Of a stretch of 64,000 nucleotides of DNA, positions 18,461 through 26,072 are shown piece by piece. This stretch comes from Pelotomaculum sp. PtaU1.Bin035 (GTDB taxonomy: Bacteria > Bacillota > Desulfotomaculia > Desulfotomaculales > Pelotomaculaceae). Both the position numbers and the translations under genes were made by a program. The number at the start of each line of letters is the position of its first letter. Position 1 is the stretch's first letter. The notes under the pieces are model-generated. The model made no database searches. It had not been told where the DNA came from and saw only the letters and a program-made list of their open reading frames with translations. The DNA lies in the NCBI GenBank assembly GCA_002067965.1, contig MVRN01000123.1, forward strand, positions 1 to 64,000. Reading direction: 5' to 3'.

Positions 18461-18874
18461 TCAACCCCGCTCTTCGACGACCTTTACAAGCACATTCCGG
18501 CGCCTTGGTCCATCGAACTCGCAAAAATAAATACTCTGCCAGGTACCTAAAAGAAGCCTCCCTCCACTTACGAATACTGATAGAGAAACGCCTAATAGAG
18601 AAGACTTGATATGCGCCGCCGAGTTGCCCTCACTATGCCTGTAACCATCGTTATAAGGGACCATTTTATTTAATTCCATTAGAATGTCGGCCACAACCGA
18701 GGGATCGGCATTTTCATTTATAGTAAGGCCCGCTGTGGTATGAGGCACATAGAGGCGACAGGCGCCTTCCTTAACCCCGCTTTCTTTTACAATACGCTCC
18801 ACTTCTCCATCAATATTTATGAACTGTGTCCTTTCCTTCGTGTGAACTGCTAACTCGTGAATAATAATACCCAT
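18461..18874 (-). CDS. YjbQ family (UPF0047) protein
   Basis: 137 residues of the YjbQ fold. Conserved metal/substrate blocks are visible: LYVPHTTAGLTINENADP, a second His in GYRHSEGNSAAHI, and LLGTWQSIYFCEFDGPR. Members have weak thiamine-phosphate synthase activity, but the in vivo role is uncertain. Likely co-oriented with the upstream rex gene (gap of 89 bases). Confidence 0.9.
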   Translation of the reverse strand: MGIIIHELAVHTKERTQFINIDGEVERIVKESGVKEGACRLYVPHTTAGLTINENADPSVVADILMELNKMVPYNDGYRHSEGNSAAHIKSSLLGVSLSVFVSGGRLLLGTWQSIYFCEFDGPRRRNVLVKVVEERG

Positions 18875-18963
18875 TTTCAGCCCTCCAGATTATTATTCAT
18901 TTATAAAGAAGCCACTAATTTTTTATTCATTAAACGCGGGCGGCTTGGAAGGGCATATGAGCG

Positions 18964-19596
18964 CTACAAATCCTTTTTGCCAAGGTTGAAAGTAAGGATC
19001 TCAAGCTTAACGGACATGTCGACGTTTCGTATTTCTATACTTTCCGGAACATTTATCGCCACCGGCGCATAGTTTAAAATAGCCTGCAAACCGTTTTTTA
19101 CCATTAGGCCGGCTACTTCTTGCGCTGCGTCGGATGGCACGGCTATGATCCCAATTTTAACATTATGCCTGGCAATGACCTCCCGCATATTTTCCAGAGG
19201 ATAAACCTCAAGGTCAAGAATTTTTTTACCTATCTTGTTTATATCATTATCGAAAACTCCGACTACAGAGAAACCGCGTTCATTAAAACCTTTATAATTG
19301 CATAGGGCAAAACCCAGGTTCCCGGCGCCTACCAGCACAAGCGGCCACGACTCATCAATGCCAAGGATTTTTAAAGTATAACGCATCAGGTCTTTCACAT
19401 TGTAACCGACTCCGCGAGTTCCAAATTCACCGAAATAAGCGAGATCCTTCCTAACCTGAGCCGGGCCGGCTCCCACCCCTTTGGCTATTTCACCTGAAGA
19501 TACGGTTACTATGCCCCTTCGATCCAGTTGCTCCAGAAACCTGGAATATACAGACAACCTTGTTATCGTAGCCTCCGGAACCTTTAAAGTTTTCAC
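18964..19596 (-). CDS. rex: Redox-sensing transcriptional repressor Rex
   Basis: 210 residues. N-terminal winged helix ([19 protein letters not shown] and [20 protein letters not shown]) and a C-terminal Rossmann domain with the NADH-binding [11 protein letters not shown]. Rex releases DNA when NADH/NAD+ rises and controls fermentation and respiratory genes in Gram-positives. ATG 19596 follows a GGGGAGGCGAG site. The AT-rich region upstream (19600-19780) may hold its promoter; I did not see an unmistakable Rex operator. Confidence 0.95.
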   Translation of the reverse strand: MKTLKVPEATITRLSVYSRFLEQLDRRGIVTVSSGEIAKGVGAGPAQVRKDLAYFGEFGTRGVGYNVKDLMRYTLKILGIDESWPLVLVGAGNLGFALCNYKGFNERGFSVVGVFDNDINKIGKKILDLEVYPLENMREVIARHNVKIGIIAVPSDAAQEVAGLMVKNGLQAILNYAPVAINVPESIEIRNVDMSVKLEILTFNLGKKDL

Positions 19597-19793
19597 TTAA
19601 ACTCGCCTCCCCCTGCCCAACAACTTACATACAAAAATATCTATATACTATTAATTATTTAATTAATTATTAACAAGGTAGTTATTTAATTCACAATTAC
19701 TATTATTTTTTATATCACTTAATCCTCAATCTGTCAAACAACTTGTACCCGCAATGAAAATATCCTTAACTATGCGAGTGTGTGTTTAGATAG

Positions 19794-19815
19794 TAAAAAC
19801 AGGCCATACGGCCTG
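19794..19815 (-). terminator. Terminator downstream of fmdB
   Basis: CAGGCC (19800-19805) pairs with GGCCTG (19810-19815) around ATAC. On the minus strand it is followed by TTTTTACT. Confidence 0.7.
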
Positions 19816-19869
19816 GATGTTGCATTAGTTCAAGGTTGTCACAACGTTTCCCAAAACAGCTTGATGTCT

Positions 19870-20115
19870 TCAGGCTCCCTGCCCGCAGCAAGAACCGGGA
19901 GTGCATCCGGTTTCCCCCGGATCGCCGCTGCAACACTTACCTATGTCGTCGTTAGCCGGCTTTCCCACAGAACTGGGCAAGAACGGGGCCGAGATCAGCT
20001 TTTTTAAGTCGTAACTGCCACAGTCTGGACACGCAGCCTCTTTATTCTGTCCGGCCAGTTGGATCACCTCAAAGATCTTCTCGCATTCACCGCACTTGTA
20101 CTCAAATATCGGCAT
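19870..20115 (-). CDS. FmdB-family zinc-ribbon protein
   Basis: 81 residues starting MPIFEYKCGECEKIFE. The FmdB zinc ribbon has two CxxC pairs (CGEC and CPDC). The tail is rich in Cys (GKCC, then GCTPGSCCGQ) and may bind another metal. The true start at 20115 has AGAGGTGG upstream. Family role unknown; often called a regulatory protein without proof. Confidence 0.9.
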   Translation of the reverse strand: MPIFEYKCGECEKIFEVIQLAGQNKEAACPDCGSYDLKKLISAPFLPSSVGKPANDDIGKCCSGDPGETGCTPGSCCGQGA

Positions 20116-20225
20116 ATTAACCACCTCTCTGATAGTTTTTCTGTAAATCCAGTAAGTTTTTCGACACTGCCCGGAAAAATCCTGCTTATTTAAAGACAGA
20201 TGTATAAGAAGCGGATTCTCCCGCA

Positions 20226-20495
20226 CTAAAGCGGTATTCTTTTCAGTTCAAAAATTACCGGCCGTTCCGGATCAGGACAGGCCCAGGTAGATACATCGCT
20301 ATTTGATGCCCAGGGAAATTGGCCGCCGTAGAGCATCGCTGCTACGGCAGAACGTAATGAATCATACGCGAACTGGCACAATCCAGCCGGGGCGCACTCC
20401 GCAAACTCAAAACTGTCGCCTACCTTATGGCCATACGAACATATTCCCTCACCCCGAATTTCAATTATTGTCGCGATCACCTTATACTTGTACAC
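20226..20495 (-). CDS. TIGR04076 family protein
   Basis: 89 residues: an N-terminal strand (KYKVIATIIEIRG), a GHKVGDSFEF segment and a CPDPERPVIFELKRI C-terminus with conserved cysteines. This matches the small TIGR04076 family of anaerobes, whose function is unknown. GGGGGGG precedes the ATG. It is separated from fmdB by 110 bases and could share its transcript. Confidence 0.8.
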   Translation of the reverse strand: MYKYKVIATIIEIRGEGICSYGHKVGDSFEFAECAPAGLCQFAYDSLRSAVAAMLYGGQFPWASNSDVSTWACPDPERPVIFELKRIPL

Positions 20496-20549
20496 AAAAG
20501 CCCCCCCCTAAATTATAGGTATTTTATTCATTGCGCCAAACCTACTGCA

Positions 20550-21572
20550 TTATTTGCCTCCTTCGGAATTTACCTTTAATAAATTTTCGGAAACAGATAT
20601 TAACTTCCGAAGTTCTTCATCTAAAGAGTCGATATTCAAAGCCTTTTCGAAACATATTTTTGCTTCAAAAAAATTACCTAATTCCAAATGCGAGTTCCCC
20701 ATCATTTTATAATATATTGGTTTGGCTTCGTATTTTGCCGCTGTGGAAAAGCATTCTATCGCATCTTCATATAGACTGAGTTTGTAATACGCAAGGCCTT
20801 TCCAGTATAAGGTATGTTCTTTTTTTGATGTCTGGTCTAACAGGAAAATCGCCTTTTTATACTTTCCTAAGCGGTAATTGACAATACCTAAATAAAGGTT
20901 AGCCAGTTCCGCATTTCCACCCAAATTCTGGTATTGTATAAGATTGTTTCTTGCTTCATCCAAACAACCGGATTTAAGATAACATAAAGCAAGGTCCAGA
21001 TAAACCTGCGTTTCATCAGGATAAACAGAAATATAGCTTTTAAAGCAAGAAATCGCATCGTCCAATTCACCCAAATTATATAAAGACTTGCCAACCCAAT
21101 AGCATGCCCTAAAAGTTTCCTCGCTGTTTGTGGCTTTAGATAAAATTTCCCGGAATACTCTTAAGGCATCGTTATATTGATTCAATATAAAATAAATCTT
21201 TCCGATGTAATATAAATTTTGGTTATTTACTGGTGAAACAAGAAAGTTACTTAATGCCTCATTGTAACAACCTAAAGAAAAAAGGCATTTGCCCTTCAAC
21301 GGCGCTATATCGGCTTGCGGGAAAACGGGCGAAGCTTTTTCTATAACAGTTAAACACTCATTATAACTTGCTTCTTTCTCATAGAGTTTTGCAAGTTTCA
21401 GGTAAATCGCCCCGGCTTCTTCCTTCCTGCCGAGATCTTCCTGGATAGCCGCAAACCTGATCAACGCATTGATATTTTCAGGCTCCTTCATTAGGATTAA
21501 TTTTAATATTTTCTCCGCCTCAAATAATTCTCCGCTGTAATATAACCTGATCGCGTCTCTCATTTCAGTCAA
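20550..21572 (-). CDS. Tetratricopeptide-repeat protein
   Basis: About 340 residues made of roughly nine TPR-like helical pairs (for example LYYIGKIYFILNQYNDALRV, then ACYWVGKSLYNLGELDDAIS). No signal peptide or catalytic domain. The start is placed at TTG 21572, eight bases after GGAGGTGG; the longer frame lacks such a site. TPR proteins are protein-protein scaffolds; the partner is unknown. Confidence 0.85.
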   Translation of the reverse strand: MTEMRDAIRLYYSGELFEAEKILKLILMKEPENINALIRFAAIQEDLGRKEEAGAIYLKLAKLYEKEASYNECLTVIEKASPVFPQADIAPLKGKCLFSLGCYNEALSNFLVSPVNNQNLYYIGKIYFILNQYNDALRVFREILSKATNSEETFRACYWVGKSLYNLGELDDAISCFKSYISVYPDETQVYLDLALCYLKSGCLDEARNNLIQYQNLGGNAELANLYLGIVNYRLGKYKKAIFLLDQTSKKEHTLYWKGLAYYKLSLYEDAIECFSTAAKYEAKPIYYKMMGNSHLELGNFFEAKICFEKALNIDSLDEELRKLISVSENLLKVNSEGGK

Positions 21573-21753
21573 TGAAAGGCCACCTCCTGCCGGCCCCAAC
21601 AAGCATCCCTCAAAAATCAAGGTTTTCAAGGTCAGAAATTGATCCGGATTAAGTATTTCAAAAGAAACTGACTAACCTTACTCCTGATCCACATATTTCA
21701 CATTATGTAATACAGTGAAGAAGCCATCCAGGCTTCTTCACTAACTTATTATT

Positions 21754-22386
21754 TCACATTTTTATGGAATCCGCCAGAGGAATAACCCTATTAATACTTT
21801 TACTCCTGCCAAAACATGTCCCCCCCAACCGCAACGGTTCTGCAACCAGGGTTTGGTATATTTCAAACCATGAATACCGGCGGTATATAAGATCTGGTAA
21901 ATTACCCCGGTTGTAAGGAGCGTCCATCAGGATGACAGGTATTCCCGCAGTGATTATTTCAAGACCGACCTCCAGTGTATCCTCCACCATCACGTCCAAC
22001 CCATTTCTCATACAAGCTTCCTTTTTATTATAGCTGCCCAGGAGTAAAAGCTTGTCATAGGGTACGCCGTACCGTTGCAGCCAACCTTGTGTTTCCTCCT
22101 TGTATGCTTCTTTCCTGGCTGTTACAATAAATATTTTATGATATTTTTTGATCATGCTCAAGTAATATACAGCGCCTTTTACAGGACAGGGCCCGGACAT
22201 TAAAAAACGGCCTCTTTGCTCCAGGAATGCCATTAACTCACTTGGCGTAATTTCAAAAGTGTTTATCAGGTCAAAAAGGTGGACTTCTTCGACCTGCTTG
22301 TTTCTTTTAAAATAACGGTTCAGCTCATGGACCCACAAGGGAAGGCTATCCGCCAGCACCCCGTCTATATCGACTCCGACTCTCAT
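21754..22386 (-). CDS. HAD-family 5'(3')-deoxyribonucleotidase-like hydrolase
   Basis: 211 residues. HAD motif I is VGVDIDGVLADS (nucleophile and acid/base Asp), motif II is IFIVTAR, and a late MVEDTLEVG gives the acidic metal site. This arrangement fits the NT5C/YqfW group that dephosphorylates pyrimidine deoxynucleotides, but the substrate is not fixed by sequence. Start at MRVGVDIDG (22386), with a purine-rich GGGCGGGGG site upstream. Confidence 0.8.
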   Translation of the reverse strand: MRVGVDIDGVLADSLPLWVHELNRYFKRNKQVEEVHLFDLINTFEITPSELMAFLEQRGRFLMSGPCPVKGAVYYLSMIKKYHKIFIVTARKEAYKEETQGWLQRYGVPYDKLLLLGSYNKKEACMRNGLDVMVEDTLEVGLEIITAGIPVILMDAPYNRGNLPDLIYRRYSWFEIYQTLVAEPLRLGGTCFGRSKSINRVIPLADSIKM

Positions 22387-22589
22387 AAAAAACCCCCGCC
22401 CACATAAGATATTCCCCAATGTTTATTCATTAACTAATCTTCTGAAACTTTTTTGATGGTGGGATCAGTATATGTTATATCACCGCAGATTGTCAATCAT
22501 GTCGCAGCTTCATTCAGCCATGAAGCCCGGCTTGGTTATCCGGTTCCATTAATATGGTTGGCAATACCGGCGGATAAGACGCATAAGTT

Positions 22590-22616
22590 TAAAGGACCCG
22601 GTAAATCCGGGCCCTT
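22590..22616 (-). terminator. Hairpin downstream of the SleB-like gene
   Basis: GGACCCGG (22594-22601) pairs with CCGGGCCC (22607-22614) with one mismatch. On the minus strand it is followed by TTTAAACTT. Confidence 0.5.
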
Positions 22617-22672
22617 GCTTGTGTCTTTGCAGCCTGTTCCGGCAAGCGGCTGATTGGTTAATGTATTATAAC

Positions 22673-23488
22673 TTAATAAGTGAAGACAACATTACCGATA
22701 ATTGTGCTCAAAGGCCTGGACCATAGCCATTCATTTTTCACCCGACTTGCAAAGAAATAAAGCGCGCCGTTGGTCGGATCCATTCCGTTCAGCGCGTCTT
22801 TAGCCGCCTGAATGGACTGGGGGCTGGCAGGCTTGTTAATCCAGCCGTTCATAACCGGTTCAAACTGGTAGGTGCCGTTATCATACTGATTGACAACACC
22901 CGGTATTGATTTTGGAAATCCGGCGCTATAAACCCGGTTCAACACCACGGCGCCAACAGCTACTTTCCCCTCGTAAGGTTCACCGTCCGCCTCAGCGGTG
23001 ATTAAACGGGCTAATAGATCGACATCCGCTAAAGAAGGCCTTTGAAAGCTGCCGCCCCTGCTTATTTGGGGCACGGGCTGCCGCACTGCGGCTCCTCCCG
23101 GGATGGTCAGGACCATGCCCTGGTAGATGACGGTGTCACTCAGCCCATTCGCCCGCATGATTTCCTGGTAGCTCACACCGAACCTCCGGCCAATTTGATA
23201 AAGACAGTCTCCAGCCCGGACGGTATAAGAAGCGCCTCCGCCGTTGAAGTCGTTTTCCGGAACGTAAAGCTGCTGGCCCGGGTAAATCAGAGAATTCTGA
23301 ATTTCATTAGCCTCCATCAGGGAATTTAGGGGAACACCATAATTGATGCTGATGGTGTAAAGGCTCTCTCCCGGTATCACGGTATGGGTAGCCGCATAAG
23401 CGCCGGCAGGGGCTATAAACCCCCCCAATGAAACCAGAAAGCTCACAAGGATACGGAAAGCCAAAGACAAAATATAATCCCTCCTCAT
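22673..23488 (-). CDS. SleB-type cell-wall hydrolase with two LysM domains
   Basis: 271 residues. A signal peptide (about 1-33, ending AYA) is followed by two LysM repeats (HTVIPGESLYTISINYGVP and YTVRAGDCLYQIGRRFGVS). The C-terminal hydrolase_2/SleB domain has the catalytic Glu in LLARLITAEADGEPYEGK and the GAVVLNRV block. SleB proteins are lytic transglycosylases that break spore cortex during germination; LysM-bearing versions are common in Peptococcaceae. Points to a spore former. Confidence 0.92.
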   Translation of the reverse strand: MRRDYILSLAFRILVSFLVSLGGFIAPAGAYAATHTVIPGESLYTISINYGVPLNSLMEANEIQNSLIYPGQQLYVPENDFNGGGASYTVRAGDCLYQIGRRFGVSYQEIMRANGLSDTVIYQGMVLTIPGGAAVRQPVPQISRGGSFQRPSLADVDLLARLITAEADGEPYEGKVAVGAVVLNRVYSAGFPKSIPGVVNQYDNGTYQFEPVMNGWINKPASPQSIQAAKDALNGMDPTNGALYFFASRVKNEWLWSRPLSTIIGNVVFTY

Positions 23489-23800
23489 GCCTCCGGGGTT
23501 AGCTGAAGGGTTCGGGTAGAGGGCACCCTACCATCCGGCCGTGAGTCGTTGGTCATTGGCCGTTGAAAAAATCCAACTGCATTAAGTCTTCAAAGAAACA
23601 GTTATGAAAATTTCATACATGGACTGTAAAACCAGCCCAACGGCCGCTACTGACGAACAACGTCGCGGTTACTCTGGATTCACCCCAAAAAACCTTGTCC
23701 CCCGTACCCAGGCAAGCCTACCTGGGATTCGGCGATTTTTTACAATTATATCAGTCCTTAGTAAGTTTGACCATATCACAAATATTGACAATCCAAGCCC
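23489..23800. other. Intergenic region between sleB-like gene and DUF2512 gene
   Basis: About 310 bases with no supported gene. CCCAGG and CCTGGG pair around CAAGCCTA near 23707-23727, with TTTTTT just after on the plus strand. It may terminate transcription near the DUF2512 3' end. A short plus-strand frame at 23604-23843 has no family signal. Confidence 0.5.
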
Positions 23801-24175
23801 TCAAGGTTTTATTTTTCCCTTGAAGATCAACCTGGCCAAATAACGATTATGGTAGTACCACTCGCCTAATCCAATTAATAGCGCTACAAGGACCAGTCCC
23901 AGAATTGGGACGCTGATACTTTCCATTACCCAAACTATCTCCCAGGCAACCGCTATCGTGATAACACCGTCGGCTGCCACCGCCACCCGGTTGCCATATA
24001 ACGGCAATATGATTAAATCAGCCACAAGATAAGCAGCCAGAGTTACGACTAACGCGGCAATCACCGCCGTAAAAGTCATTACATTGCCTACCGGCGGCAA
24101 TATTATTCCTAATACCGTAACAACCAGAAGAAATTTTGTGATGATTGCGTTAAAGTGTTTATTCTTAAACATCAC
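23801..24175 (-). CDS. DUF2512 (YndM-like) membrane protein
   Basis: 124 residues, almost wholly hydrophobic, with four predicted membrane helices: around 10-30, 35-55, 65-85 and 90-110. The pattern (KFLLVVTVLGIILP, AYLVADLIILPLYGN, ADGVITIAVAWEIV) fits DUF2512, found in spore-forming Firmicutes. Function unknown. Confidence 0.85.
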   Translation of the reverse strand: MMFKNKHFNAIITKFLLVVTVLGIILPPVGNVMTFTAVIAALVVTLAAYLVADLIILPLYGNRVAVAADGVITIAVAWEIVWVMESISVPILGLVLVALLIGLGEWYYHNRYLARLIFKGKIKP

Positions 24176-24212
24176 GTATACCTCCGGAACCTGTTATATG
24201 GATATTCAAAAA

Positions 24213-24233
24213 AATAACCCCGCCGGGGTTATT
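24213..24233. terminator. Bidirectional-looking hairpin beside the zinc-ribbon gene
   Basis: AATAACCCC (24213-24221) pairs with GGGGTTATT (24225-24233) around a 3-base loop. A-rich and T-rich flanks fit termination of the minus-strand zinc-ribbon gene. Confidence 0.7.
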
Positions 24234-24622
24234 TATTCAGTTTGGCCATCCTGCGCCATTTTAGCGCCACAGTTAAAACAATATTTCGCGTCAAAAGGCA
24301 GTTCAGTCAGGCATTTTGAACATACCGGCGGTTTAGGGAGGAGTTTGGCTATCTGCTCTTCAAACCCGGTGATATCGTCCTCCAATGCCCTTGTGCTTTT
24401 GAGCAGGCGCTCCACCTCCGCCTCAAGACCTTTCTCACCCTTATATTGCATATAAACCAGGTTGCCCAGGGCAGAAATGTTATTCTCCATTTCTTTTTCC
24501 AATTTGTTTATTTCATACTTCAGCTTGGCCGCTCCCATAAAGTCGCTGGATTTTTTACCAATACTCTTAGCTCCTTCACCAATCGTCCTGGCGCTTTCAG
24601 TAACCTTTTTAAAAATTTCCAC
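24233..24622 (-). CDS. Coiled-coil protein with C-terminal zinc ribbon
   Basis: 129 residues. The central region (about 30-95) is a charged coiled coil. The C-terminus carries a zinc ribbon of two CxxC pairs (CSKC and CFNCG). No enzyme domain is seen. Similar small 'zinc-ribbon domain' proteins are common in clostridia; their role is unknown. The start has GGGAGGCGCC upstream. Confidence 0.75.
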   Translation of the reverse strand: MEIFKKVTESARTIGEGAKSIGKKSSDFMGAAKLKYEINKLEKEMENNISALGNLVYMQYKGEKGLEAEVERLLKSTRALEDDITGFEEQIAKLLPKPPVCSKCLTELPFDAKYCFNCGAKMAQDGQTE

Positions 24623-24719
24623 ATTGGCGCCTCCCTTATTATTGTAAGATCATTTTATAATTCTAGACAAAATATATACTTCCTTTTTAGCCAGCCAGGA
24701 AATTATTTTCCCTTATCCA

Positions 24720-25145
24720 TCACCCCCGGTAATTATCAAGTTCACGGTTAACAGCCGCGTCAGCCAGTTTGTTTTCCTCCCTGGGCACATGTTTAAGTGA
24801 TATCTTTAGATTTGGGTTATCCGCAAGATTCCTCCATACCCGGTCGGCTATTACTTTTAAAGTAGGTTCTTTGATTTTATAATTACGGTTAAACTGGCGT
24901 ACTACCAATTCACTGTCGGCCCGGACCTCGGCCTCCAAACTCCCGTACCGGCGAGCCAAGTGGACAAGTGCCGCAACCGCTCCTTCCAGGGCACTCCACT
25001 CCGCATAGTTATTGGTTTGCCCGGATCCGAGGAATTTACTTTTAGTAACAAGCACCCGGCTTTCCTCATCGGTTATAACCATGGCCGCAGCCGCGTTCCC
25101 TGGGTTGCCGCGGCTGCCACCATCAATGTTTACAAATAATTTCAT
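24720..25145 (-). CDS. Ribonuclease HI-like protein
   Basis: 141 residues. The RNase H active-site carboxylates are visible: Asp in FVNIDGGSRGNPG, Glu in NNYAEWSALEGAV, Asp in VRADSELVVRQF and a late Asp in PREENKLADAAVN. It would cleave RNA in RNA-DNA hybrids. This short type (RnhA-like, without the basic protrusion) is common in Gram-positives. ATG 25145 is taken rather than the ATG three codons upstream; neither has a strong ribosome site. Confidence 0.88.
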   Translation of the reverse strand: MKLFVNIDGGSRGNPGNAAAAMVITDEESRVLVTKSKFLGSGQTNNYAEWSALEGAVAALVHLARRYGSLEAEVRADSELVVRQFNRNYKIKEPTLKVIADRVWRNLADNPNLKISLKHVPREENKLADAAVNRELDNYRG

Positions 25146-25317
25146 AAAGCACACACACCTTTTCCGCCGTTAGTTACGGGTTTTTACCAACTAGAACTTT
25201 TTGACTTTCACAGAAGGATGATACCATAAGCTTATAGATGAGGCAAGTTAACTCATATTACCAGCGGGACACATTCCTGCCAATTTGGTTTTTGTGTTAT
25301 TCCTTACAAGGATTAGG

Positions 25318-25346
25318 TTGACTTTCATCATCGGCTCCGCTAAAAT
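25318..25346 (+). promoter_or_regulatory. Promoter of the disrupted tRNA-Thr gene
   Basis: TTGACT (25318-25323) and TAAAAT (25341-25346) are 17 bases apart. The tRNA 5' half starts 48 bases after the -10 box. It would now read into the integrated element. Confidence 0.6.
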
Positions 25347-25393
25347 GATAAATGCACCCGCTCAAAACAAAAACAATTGACTGGCGACAACAA

Positions 25394-25437
25394 GCTGATG
25401 TGGCTCAGGGGTAGAGCAGCGCACTCGTAATGCGCAG
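25394..25437 (+). pseudogene. tRNA-Thr(CGT), 5' half, cut by the integrated element
   Basis: Acceptor arm GCTGATG, D-arm GCTC...GAGC and the full anticodon arm GCGCA-CTCGTAA-TGCGC (anticodon CGT) are present, then the sequence leaves the tRNA after AG in the variable loop. The matching 3' half is at 48840-48871. Joining them gives a normal cloverleaf with one acceptor mismatch (C2 opposite A71), perhaps decay after the break. Confidence 0.9.
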
Positions 25438-25463
25438 CCCTGTAGTTGTTGATAAGGTAGGAT
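25438..25463 (+). other. Left end of the integrated element (attL arm)
   Basis: After the tRNA 5' half come 7 bases (CCCTGTA) and then the 19-mer GTTGTTGATAAGGTAGGAT. Its reverse complement recurs at the right end (48817-48835) with 16 of 19 matches. Two inverted half-sites flanking a short crossover region are what the attP of a large serine recombinase looks like. Confidence 0.75.
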
Positions 25464-25523
25464 AAAAACTAAAACAGTTTGATTATACAAAATCGAGGGC
25501 GGAAGTCCTGCCCTCACATATAT

Positions 25524-25600
25524 GCTGGAGTAGCTCAGTCGGTAGAGCAGCTGATTCGTAATCAGCAGGTTCGTGGGTTCAAATCCCATCTCCAGCTCCA
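25524..25600 (+). tRNA. tRNA-Thr (anticodon CGT), intact, carried by the element
   Basis: A complete 77-base tRNA with encoded CCA. The acceptor stem GCTGGAG/CTCCAGC is perfect, the D-arm is GCTC...GAGC, and the anticodon arm GCTGA-TTCGTAA-TCAGC gives CGT. The T-arm is GTGGG-TTCAAAT-CCCAT. It lies 86 bases inside the element's left end and reads the same anticodon as the host tRNA that the insertion split. It therefore probably replaces the lost tRNA function. Confidence 0.95.
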
Positions 25601-25602
25601 TT

Positions 25603-25651
25603 GCATAAACCGTGTAGTTTCAATGGCTACACGGTTTATGCTGCCTTTTTT
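25603..25651 (+). terminator. Strong terminator after the element-borne tRNA
   Basis: GCATAAACCGTGTAG (25603-25617) pairs perfectly over 15 bp with CTACACGGTTTATGC (25627-25641), then TGCCTTTTTT. Confidence 0.9.
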
Positions 25652-25677
25652 GTATCCATTTATTTGGTAAGATTATG

Positions 25678-25706
25678 TTGTATTGTTCGCTTGAGAGATG
25701 TATAAT
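25678..25706 (+). promoter_or_regulatory. Promoter of the BREX operon
   Basis: TTGTAT (25678-25683), 17-base spacer, TATAAT (25701-25706). It lies 32 bases ahead of the first small HTH gene. Confidence 0.65.
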
Positions 25707-25738
25707 ATTCCTACATGCTTTGACAGGAGTTTTATGCC

Positions 25739-25918
25739 ATGGATTATGTTACCCCGAAGGACAAAGCAAAAGAATGGGGTCTCACACAACGCAGGGTCGA
25801 AGTGCTCTGTGATAAAGGCCGTATCCCCGGAGCCTATCGTCTCGGTCGTGTTTGGGCTATTCCGAAGGATGTGGAAAAACCGATAGATGGAAGAACGAAG
25901 GCGGCAAAGGAGAAATAA
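25739..25918 (+). CDS. Small helix-turn-helix DNA-binding protein
   Basis: 59 residues: MDYVTPKDKAKEWGLTQRRV, then EVLCDKGRIPGAYRLGRVWAI and a basic tail. This is the MerR/excisionase-like winged HTH pattern in which a helix pair (TPKDKAKEWGLTQRRV) is followed by GRIPGAYRLGRVWAIP. AGGAG lies nine bases before the ATG. As first gene of the operon, just inside the element, it could be an excisionase or the regulator of the defence genes; the sequence does not decide. Confidence 0.8.
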   Translation: MDYVTPKDKAKEWGLTQRRVEVLCDKGRIPGAYRLGRVWAIPKDVEKPIDGRTKAAKEK

Positions 25919-26072
25919 ATTGGGGGCTTCATTATTAATGTTTCTATAACTGAGTAAAAGCGTTTTGAAAAAAGCGACCACCCCAATCATCCTCTGCTCC
26001 TTTCTGAACAGGGTGGTTCCGCTGATAAGAGAGAATCAGATATTGCAGAGTAGAGAGAAGGAAGAGGTAGGC

